A DNA stretch of 64,000 bases from Candidatus Nitrospira nitrosa (GTDB lineage: Bacteria > Nitrospirota > Nitrospiria > Nitrospirales > Nitrospiraceae), in assembly GCF_001458735.1 (NCBI RefSeq), contig NZ_CZQA01000001.1, positions 1,550,001 through 1,614,000 of the forward strand. Reading direction: 5' to 3'. Made by a program: the position numbers and the translations under genes. The notes beneath the pieces were generated by a model. The model did not search any database and was not told the DNA's origin. It saw nothing but the letters and a program-made list of their open reading frames with translations. Each line of letters begins with the position of its first letter. Position 1 is the stretch's first letter. Of the stretch, positions 49,032 through 56,719 are shown piece by piece.

Positions 49032-50498
49032 ATGGAAACGAGGAAGACAAGCAACTTTATTTCGAGTATTACAATCAGCGCATTAGGGCTTGCGCTGATT
49101 AGCCTTGCGGCGTGCAATTCAGGGGAAACCACCACGGCAACACCGGTCTCTGGCGGTAGCGCAGGTAAGGCCAGTGCATTGGTCTTCGTCAACAATACCG
49201 GAGACAAGACGCTGACCAGCGTGGCGTTGAAGGGCAATTCTGGCAACGCGGTGGTGAACACGATCGATGCGGCGGAGTTTGAGAACGTGGCTCTCGGAGA
49301 CATGCAGTTCTCAGATAAAGATTGGGTCTTTTTAAATCTTGCTGCAGCGAACAAGGTCGCGACGATCGATCCACTCACAGCGGCGACCCCGGTTCATGAG
49401 GCAAATCTAGCGGCGGGCACGCGCCCGGTTCACCTCTATCGGGACAGGAATGATGGCCAGGTAATTTGGATCATGAACGACGGTGACAATGCCGCCGGAA
49501 CTACGACTCCCGGCGACGATTTGATCAATTGCGCCTCGTCGGGTGGGGGGTCAGTCACAGTGATCCACAATTCGCACCTCGGCCCAGGAGGGACGCCGCC
49601 TACCGTACTCGGAACAACCTGCCTTTTGGCTGATGGACATAAGGTCGCAGCCTTTGCAGAGAATAAACGAGTCTTTGTCTCCAGTGAAACCGGCGGCGAA
49701 ATTGCCGTTGTTGACGGGGATGAGACCTCCACGAACTATCGCAAGATGATTGCGCGCATCGATCTATGCAAATCGTCGAAAGAGACGACACCCTGCAATG
49801 ATGAGTCTGCAACGCCGATCACGACGGCGTTTACGCCGAATGCCTCAGCTCCGCACGGTATCCGCTGGTCAACATTGACGAAGAAGGTCTACAGCATTCA
49901 AGAAGGATATGGAGAGATTGCGGAGATCGATCCAGCAACATTGGCCATTACCAAGACCTTTGATCTTGCCGGAACTCCTTACACATCGTATGGGATTTCT
50001 CCTGACGGCAAGTATTTGCTTTTGCGCGGAGAAACCACTGCCCCTCAGGCAACGAAGCTTGGTGTCATCGACTTAAGTGCGGCAGTTCCAGCTATTGCTG
50101 ATTTGACGATTCCAGAACTGGATGGAACTTCGGCGGGGGCATACAAGTTTGCCCCGAATTCCGGACGGTTCTATATTCTAGCGGGGAATGGAGCAACGGC
50201 GACAAAGAAAGACCGATTGTTTGTCTTTGATTGGACCACTGTGGCGCCTCCAGCACTCACGCTGTTGAGGGAGATTCCGCTGGTGTCGACTGGTGGGCAC
50301 GGCTTCGATATCTTGGCTGAAGGAGCCGGTGAAGCCAAGTATCTGGCAGTGTCGAATGCAGCGCCGGCGAATTCGCTGACGATCATCAATGCCACCGATA
50401 ATCAGGAAAAGCAGACGGTACCCGTCGGAGCAAATCCGGGAGGGGTCATGGTATTCGATTCCGGGGCGGCCTTGGCGGGCAACCAAGCCTCCAATTAA
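49032..50498 (+). CDS. YncE/YVTN-like beta-propeller lipoprotein, paralogue 1
   Basis: The 488-residue protein has a lipoprotein signal with the lipobox LAAC28. The rest consists of repeated beta units typical of seven-bladed propellers (LVFVNNTGDKTLTSVAL, then VATIDPLTAA, VYSIQEGYGEIAEIDP, YGISPDGKYLLLRG, SLTIINATDN). Conserved with the copy at 55131 are WIMNDGD, VIHNSHLG, IDLC and four other Cys outside the lipobox. There is no haem motif. An AGGAAGG-type ribosome-binding site precedes the ATG. A role in binding a small ligand or a partner at the cell surface is possible; no substrate can be named. Confidence 0.75.
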   Translation: METRKTSNFISSITISALGLALISLAACNSGETTTATPVSGGSAGKASALVFVNNTGDKTLTSVALKGNSGNAVVNTIDAAEFENVALGDMQFSDKDWVFLNLAAANKVATIDPLTAATPVHEANLAAGTRPVHLYRDRNDGQVIWIMNDGDNAAGTTTPGDDLINCASSGGGSVTVIHNSHLGPGGTPPTVLGTTCLLADGHKVAAFAENKRVFVSSETGGEIAVVDGDETSTNYRKMIARIDLCKSSKETTPCNDESATPITTAFTPNASAPHGIRWSTLTKKVYSIQEGYGEIAEIDPATLAITKTFDLAGTPYTSYGISPDGKYLLLRGETTAPQATKLGVIDLSAAVPAIADLTIPELDGTSAGAYKFAPNSGRFYILAGNGATATKKDRLFVFDWTTVAPPALTLLREIPLVSTGGHGFDILAEGAGEAKYLAVSNAAPANSLTIINATDNQEKQTVPVGANPGGVMVFDSGAALAGNQASN

Positions 50499-50605
50499 AG
50501 GAAGAGTGGAGTGGAGACAGAGCGGTCCATCAGAGTGCAATGGAGACTCTGATGGGCCACCTGGCGACTCTTGGACAAGAGTGCGAGAGCTAGAGAATGT
50601 GGCCT

Positions 50606-50690
50606 GTCCGAGCCGGCTGCCTTCGGCTCGGATTCAGCGCGGGGTGGAGGCGCTCCTCCCTTGGCCTTCGCCCCGCACTTTTTTATTGGG
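50606..50690 (+). terminator. Two-hairpin element copy A, with T-tract (candidate terminator)
   Basis: The first stem is formed by GTCCGAGC and GGCTCGGA. The second has GCGGGG and CCCCGC arms around a long loop and is followed by CTTTTTTATT. It lies between the propeller lipoprotein and tonB and would end the upstream transcript. It is the only copy with a good T-tract. Confidence 0.6.
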
Positions 50691-50736
50691 CATGTTGGGC
50701 TTGCATAAGTGGTGTGGGAACAGCCATAAGTGATAC

Positions 50737-51603
50737 ATGGCATTGGTGGGTGAAAAACAGTTTGTGGTTCCTGCCTGGGCCATCTCATTGGTTCTGCATG
50801 GAGTGGTCGTTGGTCTATCCTTTGCATTTTCAGCACAGATCAAGCCTCTTGTGCAGAAAAATCTCTTCAGCTGGAATGTAGCCCTCGTGCAGCAAGCAAC
50901 TGACGTTTCACAAGCAGAGCCGACAGAATCGATAACCGCATCGGTGAAGCCGGTAGTAAAAAAGGTTCTTCCCGCACTGCCTAGGCCTGTGCCGGAACCG
51001 TCTCAGCCCATTAGGCCGACGGAACAGAACATTGAAACGCCGCCGCCAACGATCGTGCAGCAGTCAGCGGTTCCTCAAGTACGTGAAGAGCCACCTGAAC
51101 AACGGGTAGTTGAAGTGACTGAGGCCAAAACTCAGCCAATCTTGGAATCAAAGGAGTCCATGGCATCTACGACTCCGTCCGAACCAGGTGAGTCTCAGCT
51201 GTCTCAGCCGGAACCGGCTGTGAATCCAGCAGTTCCTGCCGTGACTTCCGAAGCTCCGATTTCTCAAGAGAATGCGGTTAGTGCTGTTGCGATGTCTGGT
51301 GCTGAAGCGAGGACAGACAACCGATGGTTGGCTGAATCATTGTGGCGTCGGGTCGCAGAGCTGAAGCGCTATCCAAGCGCTGCCCGTCTGAATGGGCAAG
51401 AAGGAAAAGTCATTCTGAAAGCCGTCATTCGATCGGATGGTCAGTTGGCTGATGTCGTTGTGCAGAAAAGCTCAGGACACAGCGTGCTCGATGAGGCAGC
51501 GATCGAAGCGGTCAAGCTCGCATGCCCGCTTTATATGAAACAGGCCATTGGAAAGCCGCAGATCGTCGTGAGTCTGCCCATCGTGTACAGTTTGGCAAAC
51601 TAA
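50737..51603 (+). CDS. tonB: Energy transducer TonB
   Basis: TonB passes energy from the inner-membrane proton gradient to outer-membrane receptors. The 288-residue protein has an N-terminal membrane anchor (residues 13-30), a Pro/Glu-rich periplasmic spacer (about 60-190) and a C-terminal TonB domain with ELKRYPSAARLNGQEGKVIL and SSGHSVLDEAAIEAVK. No ExbB, ExbD or TonB-dependent receptor with a plug domain occurs in the window. Its place in the small-protein/barrel region suggests that some outer-membrane component here needs energy input, but the barrels show no TonB box that I can identify. Confidence 0.9.
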   Translation: MALVGEKQFVVPAWAISLVLHGVVVGLSFAFSAQIKPLVQKNLFSWNVALVQQATDVSQAEPTESITASVKPVVKKVLPALPRPVPEPSQPIRPTEQNIETPPPTIVQQSAVPQVREEPPEQRVVEVTEAKTQPILESKESMASTTPSEPGESQLSQPEPAVNPAVPAVTSEAPISQENAVSAVAMSGAEARTDNRWLAESLWRRVAELKRYPSAARLNGQEGKVILKAVIRSDGQLADVVVQKSSGHSVLDEAAIEAVKLACPLYMKQAIGKPQIVVSLPIVYSLAN

Positions 51604-51740
51604 GGATGTATGGGCTGCGTGCAGTGCAGCGCTGGATTGAAAACATCACATGATGAAAGTTTGTGGTGCAGTTATGAGTAACCGTAGCAGACAAGTTCTG
51701 AGCATTCATGTATAGTGCAACCCTGATAATAGGGACCGGA

Positions 51741-52097
51741 ATGCACGTGAATCGCTTACGCCACTCATTGTCTCATCTTTCAATCGCCGGCTGTGCAGCG
51801 TTACTGTACGCTGTACTGCTTGTCCTGGGCAGTAGTTGCAATCTGGTTCATGGTGACCTCAATCAAAGTCATCACCACCATCATACTGACGAAGATTCAT
51901 CCGCCGCGGACCAGTTCTGTGCCTGGGCTTGTCAGGCTACGGCGGACACGGTAGCGGTAGGTGGGCCACCACTGACTGTCAGGAATGTCGATAGTGAGCC
52001 GGTAGAATTCACTTCCACTGGACTTCTTTTCTCCACATATTCTTCCGCAATCCATTCGCGGGCACCTCCTTCGAGTTTTTTCGTCAGGTTTGCCTAA
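51741..52097 (+). CDS. Small secreted His/Cys protein, paralogue 4
   Basis: The 118-residue product has a long hydrophobic signal (residues 14-34) and a His run (H44-H48) in an acidic context (TDEDSS). The signature is FC60-A-W-A-C64-QATADT, and the C terminus reads SRAPPSSFFVRFA. It is closest to paralogue 5 at 53125; the two share nearly identical signal-peptide and CAWACQAT regions. The ATG at 51741 has AGGGACC upstream. No partner gene follows directly; instead come the two-hairpin repeats. The function is unknown. Confidence 0.65.
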   Translation: MHVNRLRHSLSHLSIAGCAALLYAVLLVLGSSCNLVHGDLNQSHHHHHTDEDSSAADQFCAWACQATADTVAVGGPPLTVRNVDSEPVEFTSTGLLFSTYSSAIHSRAPPSSFFVRFA

Positions 52098-52184
52098 TTC
52101 GTACCGAGCAGTCGTGCTCTCGTGTGCTGGTACGATTGAGCCTGCTTGCGCCCATTTCACAATCAAGCTGTCGGTGTGTGACTC

Positions 52185-52262
52185 GTCCGGGAAGGTGACC
52201 CTCCCCCCGGACCAAGCGCGGGGCGAAGGTTGGCTGCCTCCATCTTGGCCCCGCCCTTTATA
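52185..52262. repeat. Two-hairpin element copy B
   Basis: It reads gtccgg...ccggac for the first stem and GCGGGGCGAAGGT paired with CTTGGCCCCGC for the second, ending in CCTTTATAT. It lies 88 bases after the stop of small protein 4. Confidence 0.7.
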
Positions 52263-52366
52263 TCCGAGGGAGTGACTGTCGAAAGTTGTGAGTCAAGCGC
52301 GTGTGTCAGCAAGAAGCAGTGGCCTTGGAGCCCGGGGTACTACGCAGTGCAAGTGAGTGTGAGATA

Positions 52367-52864
52367 GATGGACTGTCCGAGCAGGTGGCCTCCCGGCTCG
52401 GACCAAGCGCGGGGCGAAGGTTGGCTGCCTCCACCTTGGCCCCGCCCTTTATCACAGAGTGAATCAGTGTAGGGGGATGACGATCAAGAATGCTTTCTAG
52501 GCCTACAACGCATGCAGAGGAGCGGAATACTCCTGTGCAGATCCAGTGTCGGCAATGGTGGAAGTGGGATGGATGGACTGTCCGAGCAGGTGACCCTCCG
52601 GCTCGGACCAAGCGCGGGGCGAAGGTTGGCTGCCTCCACCTTGGCCCCGCCCTTTATCACAGAGTGAATCAGTGTAGGGGGATGACGATCAAGAGTGCTT
52701 TCTAGGCCTACAACACATGCAGAGGAGCGGAATACTCCTGTGCAGATCCAGTGTCGGCAATGGTGGAAGTGGGATGGATGGACTGTCCGAGCAGGTGACC
52801 CTCCGGCTCGGACCAAGCGCGGGGCGAAGGTTGGCTGCCTCCACCTTGGCCCCGCCCTTTATAT
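52367..52864. repeat. 205-bp tandem repeat (two full units and a partial third) carrying two-hairpin copies C, D and E
   Basis: Units start at 52367, 52572 and 52777, exactly 205 bases apart, and are almost identical. The third stops after 88 bases. Each contains the two-hairpin element (52375-52452, 52580-52657 and 52785-52862). Its stem 1 is GTCCGAGC/GCTCGGAC. Its stem 2 is GCGGGGCGAAGGT/ACCTTGGCCCCGC, with one mismatch. The near identity means recent duplication. Confidence 0.85.
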
Positions 52865-53124
52865 CCTAATAAGACCGCGCTCGATTATCGTTACGAGCGT
52901 TCTGGGGCATCTTTGTGAGGGGAGCCTAGCGCAGTGATGGCCGAAATTTATGGTGGTACCGGACGGCTCCATGCAGGACCAAGCTTATGTTGTCAAAAGT
53001 GTAGCATCCGTGAGCAATGGTGAGTATGCGTAGGTAGACAGCTATTAAGCGCTCATGTACAAGAGCACCTATTGTAGATAGAGTCGTAAGAGCCTAAGTG
53101 GAACAGCACGTTGGGGCTGAGAAC

Positions 53125-53472
53125 GTGAAACGATTGAATCGGACCTTCTATAGTCTTTCCATTGTCGGCTGCACAGTGCTGATGTATGCCGCACTTGTCG
53201 TGCTGAGTGCAGGCTGTGCACTGGCTCATGCCGACCAGACCCAGGCGCATCACCATCATAGCGAGGAGAGTTCATCCTCTCAAAGTGCATTCTGCGCCTG
53301 GGCTTGCCAAGCGACATCGGATATCGCCTCCGTGGCTGAACCATCCATGGGGGTTGTCTGGTTGGTCACCGAGCCTCAAGTACTGCCTTCAGCTGTTTAT
53401 CCTGTTTCTTCCGTTTCAACCCTACTTCATCCTCGAGCGCCTCCAGTCACTACCCTTCTCGCGCGTGGATAA
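53125..53472 (+). CDS. Small secreted His/Cys protein, paralogue 5
   Basis: The 115-residue product is read from the GTG at 53125, which aligns with the start region of paralogue 4; a GTG at 53098 is an alternative. It has a hydrophobic signal (residues 10-35, probable cut after ALAHA). The His run is H42-H45 followed by SEESSSS, then FC57-A-W-A-C61-QATSD. The C terminus reads HPRAPPVTTLLARG. Like the other copies it has no recognisable named domain. It is followed by another two-hairpin copy and then the small DNA-binding protein. Confidence 0.62.
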   Translation: MKRLNRTFYSLSIVGCTVLMYAALVVLSAGCALAHADQTQAHHHHSEESSSSQSAFCAWACQATSDIASVAEPSMGVVWLVTEPQVLPSAVYPVSSVSTLLHPRAPPVTTLLARG

Positions 53473-53555
53473 GGATCACAAGGGGCGTACGCGTTCTCGC
53501 TAACGTCCTGGGATGATGCTTTCCACGATTTTTCAATTGTGACACATAACGGTTC

Positions 53556-53631
53556 GGTCTGAGTCAAGCAGCCGTTGGCTCGGACGAGTGCGGGGAGAAG
53601 GTGCTTCTTCCTCGGCCTTCGCCCCGCCATT
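53556..53631. repeat. Two-hairpin element copy F (divergent)
   Basis: The sequence has a GTCTGAG...CTCGGAC first stem and GTGCGGGGAGAAGG with CCTCGGCCTTCGCCCCGC as the second. It lies between small protein 5 and the excisionase-type gene. No T-tract is present. Confidence 0.55.
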
Positions 53632-53708
53632 TGAACAGGTGACGACGGTAACGAGTCATTTCCCGATTGTGGTACGGAAACATTCAGGAAAGTTATGGAG
53701 GGTTCATC

Positions 53709-54023
53709 ATGGATGTCATCGGCATGTTGCAGAACAAACAGTTACTCCGCGTAGACGAAGCCGCAAAGATTCTTAATGTCAGCCGCTGGACGGTGTATCG
53801 ATGGGTCGAGGCCGGTCGGCTGGGTGGCACACGCTTGGGCGCCGGCAGTTTGAGAATTTTCAGCCACACTGTGGCAGCCCTCATCGATCTCCATTGCGTC
53901 GGAGCGATCCAGGCAGAACACGTCGATGTACCGACCAAGCACAATTCACTCAAGCCCCGGGCGGTGAGCGCACGGTCTCTAGGTCGCGAAACGAGCCGGT
54001 TGCGACAGGCTGCCGCAGTCTGA
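53709..54023 (+). CDS. Small excisionase/MerR-type helix-turn-helix protein
   Basis: The 104-residue protein has a single DNA-binding domain of the HTH_17/excisionase type: LLRVDEAAKILNVSRWTVYR, then WVEAGRLGGTRLGAGSLRIF (about residues 11-55). A basic tail follows. The ATG at 53709 follows GGAGGG at a good distance. Proteins of this type regulate transcription or assist site-specific recombination, but no integrase is near, so a local regulator is more likely. It ends 18 bases before barrel paralogue 3. Confidence 0.8.
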   Translation: MDVIGMLQNKQLLRVDEAAKILNVSRWTVYRWVEAGRLGGTRLGAGSLRIFSHTVAALIDLHCVGAIQAEHVDVPTKHNSLKPRAVSARSLGRETSRLRQAAAV

Positions 54024-54041
54024 CTCGAGGTCTCAACGCCG

Positions 54042-55094
54042 ATGCGCCGTGCAGCGTCATATCTGTTGCTTGCCCTGCTGAGTCTGTGGGGGGGGTACTC
54101 CTCTGCTGAGGCATCTTGTGGCTCAGTCAGCTGCTTTGTGGTGATCGGGTCACAGCAGGCAATCTCACCGGCAGGGGTCTTGACCGTGAATCTCAGCTTC
54201 ACTCATACACCGAATGAGATTCCGGCAGGGGGGGTGAACACCATTCCCTTCGCCAACCAGCAAACCAAGCAATTGATTTTGGCTAATAGCCAAGTCAGTC
54301 AACTGAGTACGCTGGTTCAAACTGCGGTATTGGATCTCAATTACGGACTCACCGAGCGAATCGGCATCCAGGTGCAAGTGCCGTATCGCATGATCGATGC
54401 CGTCGGACAGATCGGCGCCGCCGCAGTCGCGAACACATTCGACCGAGGGTTCGGAGACGTGTTGGGAAAGGTGAAATATAATCTGCTGCCGAGCCTGCGC
54501 AGTATGGTCGTTTTGGAAATGGGCGTGTGGTTTCCAGTCGGTGACTACGGAAACATGCCTGTCGCCGGGCAGCTCGCTGAATCCACCCTGCAAGTCGGCC
54601 GCGGGGCATTTGGAGTGCAGCCGGGGTTCTATCAAACCTACGAGCTCATTCCTCATCGACTGAATCAGTTCCTGTCGGGCAACGTCCGATATACATTCCG
54701 TAATTCCGATGGCTATCGATTCGGAGAAGAGTTTTCTGTCAATGCGGGACTGAATTTGGTCACGTTTCCGTGGTTGACGCTCACGAACCAAATCAACTTT
54801 CGCTATAAAGGTAGAGACAATATCGAAGCTGCGCTGTCTGAGTTCCAGCCGGCTCCGGTGAACCGGCCCGTCTTGCTCGATGGAAATATTATCGGGAGGT
54901 CCGTGCCGACCACCGATCATACGTATGTAGCCTATTCAACTGGGGCCGTAATCAACGTTTTCGACTTTGCTCAGGTCTATTTCATCGCACAGATTCCGAT
55001 CTATCGCGACTTCAACGGTAATTTGCAGCAAGAAATCAGCTTTGTGGGAGGTGTCACCAAGTACTTTACGACGCCGTCCCTGTTTAAACAGTGA
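54042..55094 (+). CDS. Outer-membrane-barrel-like protein (transporter-type), paralogue 3
   Basis: This 350-residue copy has a signal peptide, then ASCGSVSCFVVIGSQQAISP. The body follows the other two paralogues: LDLNYGLTERIGIQVQVPYR, FGDVLGKVKYNLLPS, YQTYELIPHRLNQFLSGNVR and a C-terminal FVGGVTKYF. It is closer to paralogue 2 than to paralogue 1 by eye. Here the gene ahead is the HTH protein, with the small protein further upstream. It is followed by propeller paralogue 2 after 36 bases, so the two are likely co-transcribed. Confidence 0.74.
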   Translation: MRRAASYLLLALLSLWGGYSSAEASCGSVSCFVVIGSQQAISPAGVLTVNLSFTHTPNEIPAGGVNTIPFANQQTKQLILANSQVSQLSTLVQTAVLDLNYGLTERIGIQVQVPYRMIDAVGQIGAAAVANTFDRGFGDVLGKVKYNLLPSLRSMVVLEMGVWFPVGDYGNMPVAGQLAESTLQVGRGAFGVQPGFYQTYELIPHRLNQFLSGNVRYTFRNSDGYRFGEEFSVNAGLNLVTFPWLTLTNQINFRYKGRDNIEAALSEFQPAPVNRPVLLDGNIIGRSVPTTDHTYVAYSTGAVINVFDFAQVYFIAQIPIYRDFNGNLQQEISFVGGVTKYFTTPSLFKQ

Positions 55095-55130
55095 GGAGCG
55101 ACCACACAGGCGCTGTGAGGCAACATAATC

Positions 55131-56672
55131 ATGGCACACACGATCTCTCTCAACGGACGCCAAGATCGGCTCAGGTGGTGGCGAAGATACACAATCTTTC
55201 CAGTCGCCATTCTCCTCAGCGCGTGCTCTGGCGCCGGTGACAGCGACCAAGCTCCAAACACACCCCTCACGACCCCGATGGCATTTGTTGCCAATCAAGA
55301 CGACACCACGCTCACCACGGTTCGACTCGACGGGAAAGCGACACCCGTGATCAGCACACTCTCACTCGGTCCACCACAGGCTGACGCGATCGGTGGAGTC
55401 GCCTTTTCGCTCGGCGAGTGGATATTCGTCACGAATTCCACCACAAACACAGTCGCGACGATCGATCCGATCAGTGCAACGGCGCCGATTCTTGAGGAGT
55501 TTCTGGTCGAGAATCCACTGGATACCAGAGTCAAAATCGGGCAGCGGCCGACCCGTATCTATAGAGATCCGGTCGATAAGGAAGTGCTTTGGACCATGAA
55601 CGACGGTGATCCGACTTCCGGTCTTGATACGGTCGCGAACTGTACGAAGGGAGGATCGGTCTCGGTCCTGCATAACTCGCATCTCGGCGTCGGTGGGGGG
55701 GATAAACCTCGCGTGACATCGATCGTCTGCTTGTCCGGGAAAGGCGAGCACCGCATCGCTTTCGTCGGACCGCCGGTTGTTCCGGAGGAAGTGGCGTTTG
55801 TGTCAAGCAGCGCGACCGGGCTTGTCAGTGTGCTGCTTCCTGTGGCAACGGCAGACGAGAGCATTGCCTGGAGCGAGTTCTCTCTAAAAATCGATCTGTG
55901 CGACAGTACCAAGGAGCTGTCGTTGGGCCATCCGGTGTGTGACACGGACGCGACGACCCCCAATCATTCATTGCCGTCTGGTTTATTCTGGTCGCGTGCG
56001 ACGGGAAAGATCTACGCTCACCTAGCCGGGTATCAGTCGGTTGCCGAGATCGACCCAGGTTCTCTCTCAATTACGCGGCGAGTCGATGTAGCAGCGGATC
56101 TTCAACAGGCGGAAATCATGCCGGACGGCCGACATCTTTTTATGATGGGGGTCGATCTGACCAGTGATCCGAGTAAAATCATCGGAAAGTTGGAGCTCCT
56201 TGATCTGACCCAAGGAACGCTCACCCTAACCGGTGCACGGGTTGACCATGTATGGCCGGCACAATTTCGCCTCACACCGGATGGAACCCGGCTCTATCTG
56301 ACACTGGTGAATAGGACCAGTGGTCTCACTCCACAGCAAGCTGCGGCGATGAAAAAGGATAAACTGATGGTATTCGATATGACGATCTTCCCCACCCCCT
56401 TTCGGGCAGTGGCAGAAGTCGACTTGCCGCCGGTCGGTGTGCTTGGTGCGCATGGCTTGGATGTGTGGGCGACGGGTTCGAGCGGAGCAGGGTCGGCGAA
56501 AGGTATTGTCGTGACGAATGCTCCGCATGGCGCCAACGGGTCCGTCTCGTTGATCGATGCATCGACCAATACGATCACGGGAACCATTCCTGTGGGACGA
56601 AATCCGAAGCAGGTCTCAGTGTACTATGCCGGACTTGTGGCCAGCGATAACCAGGCCACGCCGACCTGGTGA
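55131..56672 (+). CDS. YncE/YVTN-like beta-propeller lipoprotein, paralogue 2
   Basis: The 513-residue protein has a lipoprotein signal with LLSAC32 and a propeller-like body related over its length to the copy at 49032. Shared features are the opening MAFVANQDDTTLTTVRL, VATIDPISATAPI, YRDPVDKEVLWTMNDGD, VLHNSHLG, IDLC and a closing SLIDASTNTITGTIPVGRNP. Cys residues outside the lipobox occur in conserved pairs (NC...VC, LC...VC) and may form disulfides. No haem motif is present. The immediate neighbours are barrel paralogue 3 and a TPR protein. A cell-surface binding or scaffold role is plausible but unproven. Confidence 0.75.
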   Translation: MAHTISLNGRQDRLRWWRRYTIFPVAILLSACSGAGDSDQAPNTPLTTPMAFVANQDDTTLTTVRLDGKATPVISTLSLGPPQADAIGGVAFSLGEWIFVTNSTTNTVATIDPISATAPILEEFLVENPLDTRVKIGQRPTRIYRDPVDKEVLWTMNDGDPTSGLDTVANCTKGGSVSVLHNSHLGVGGGDKPRVTSIVCLSGKGEHRIAFVGPPVVPEEVAFVSSSATGLVSVLLPVATADESIAWSEFSLKIDLCDSTKELSLGHPVCDTDATTPNHSLPSGLFWSRATGKIYAHLAGYQSVAEIDPGSLSITRRVDVAADLQQAEIMPDGRHLFMMGVDLTSDPSKIIGKLELLDLTQGTLTLTGARVDHVWPAQFRLTPDGTRLYLTLVNRTSGLTPQQAAAMKKDKLMVFDMTIFPTPFRAVAEVDLPPVGVLGAHGLDVWATGSSGAGSAKGIVVTNAPHGANGSVSLIDASTNTITGTIPVGRNPKQVSVYYAGLVASDNQATPTW

Positions 56673-56719
56673 AATCCGTCTACATCATCCCGTTCTGATC
56701 ACAATGGAGAGAGGGCCAT

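Larger units (their letters stand above)
52098..53124. other. 1-kb gene-free region with repeats
   Basis: No credible gene is present. The part 52185-52862 holds four copies of a two-hairpin element, three within a 205-bp tandem array. The part 52865-53124 shows no clear structure and should contain the promoter of paralogue 5. The open frames here, including two that encode identical peptides, are repeat artefacts. Confidence 0.7.

Noticed and set aside
52185-52864. Possible CRISPR array
   Set aside because: Units are 205 bp, contiguous and without variable spacers, and no cas gene is present.
52306-52937. Several open frames with identical peptides in the 205-bp array
   Set aside because: They arise from the tandem repeat; the same peptide on both strands and breaks at the repeat ends point to non-coding DNA.
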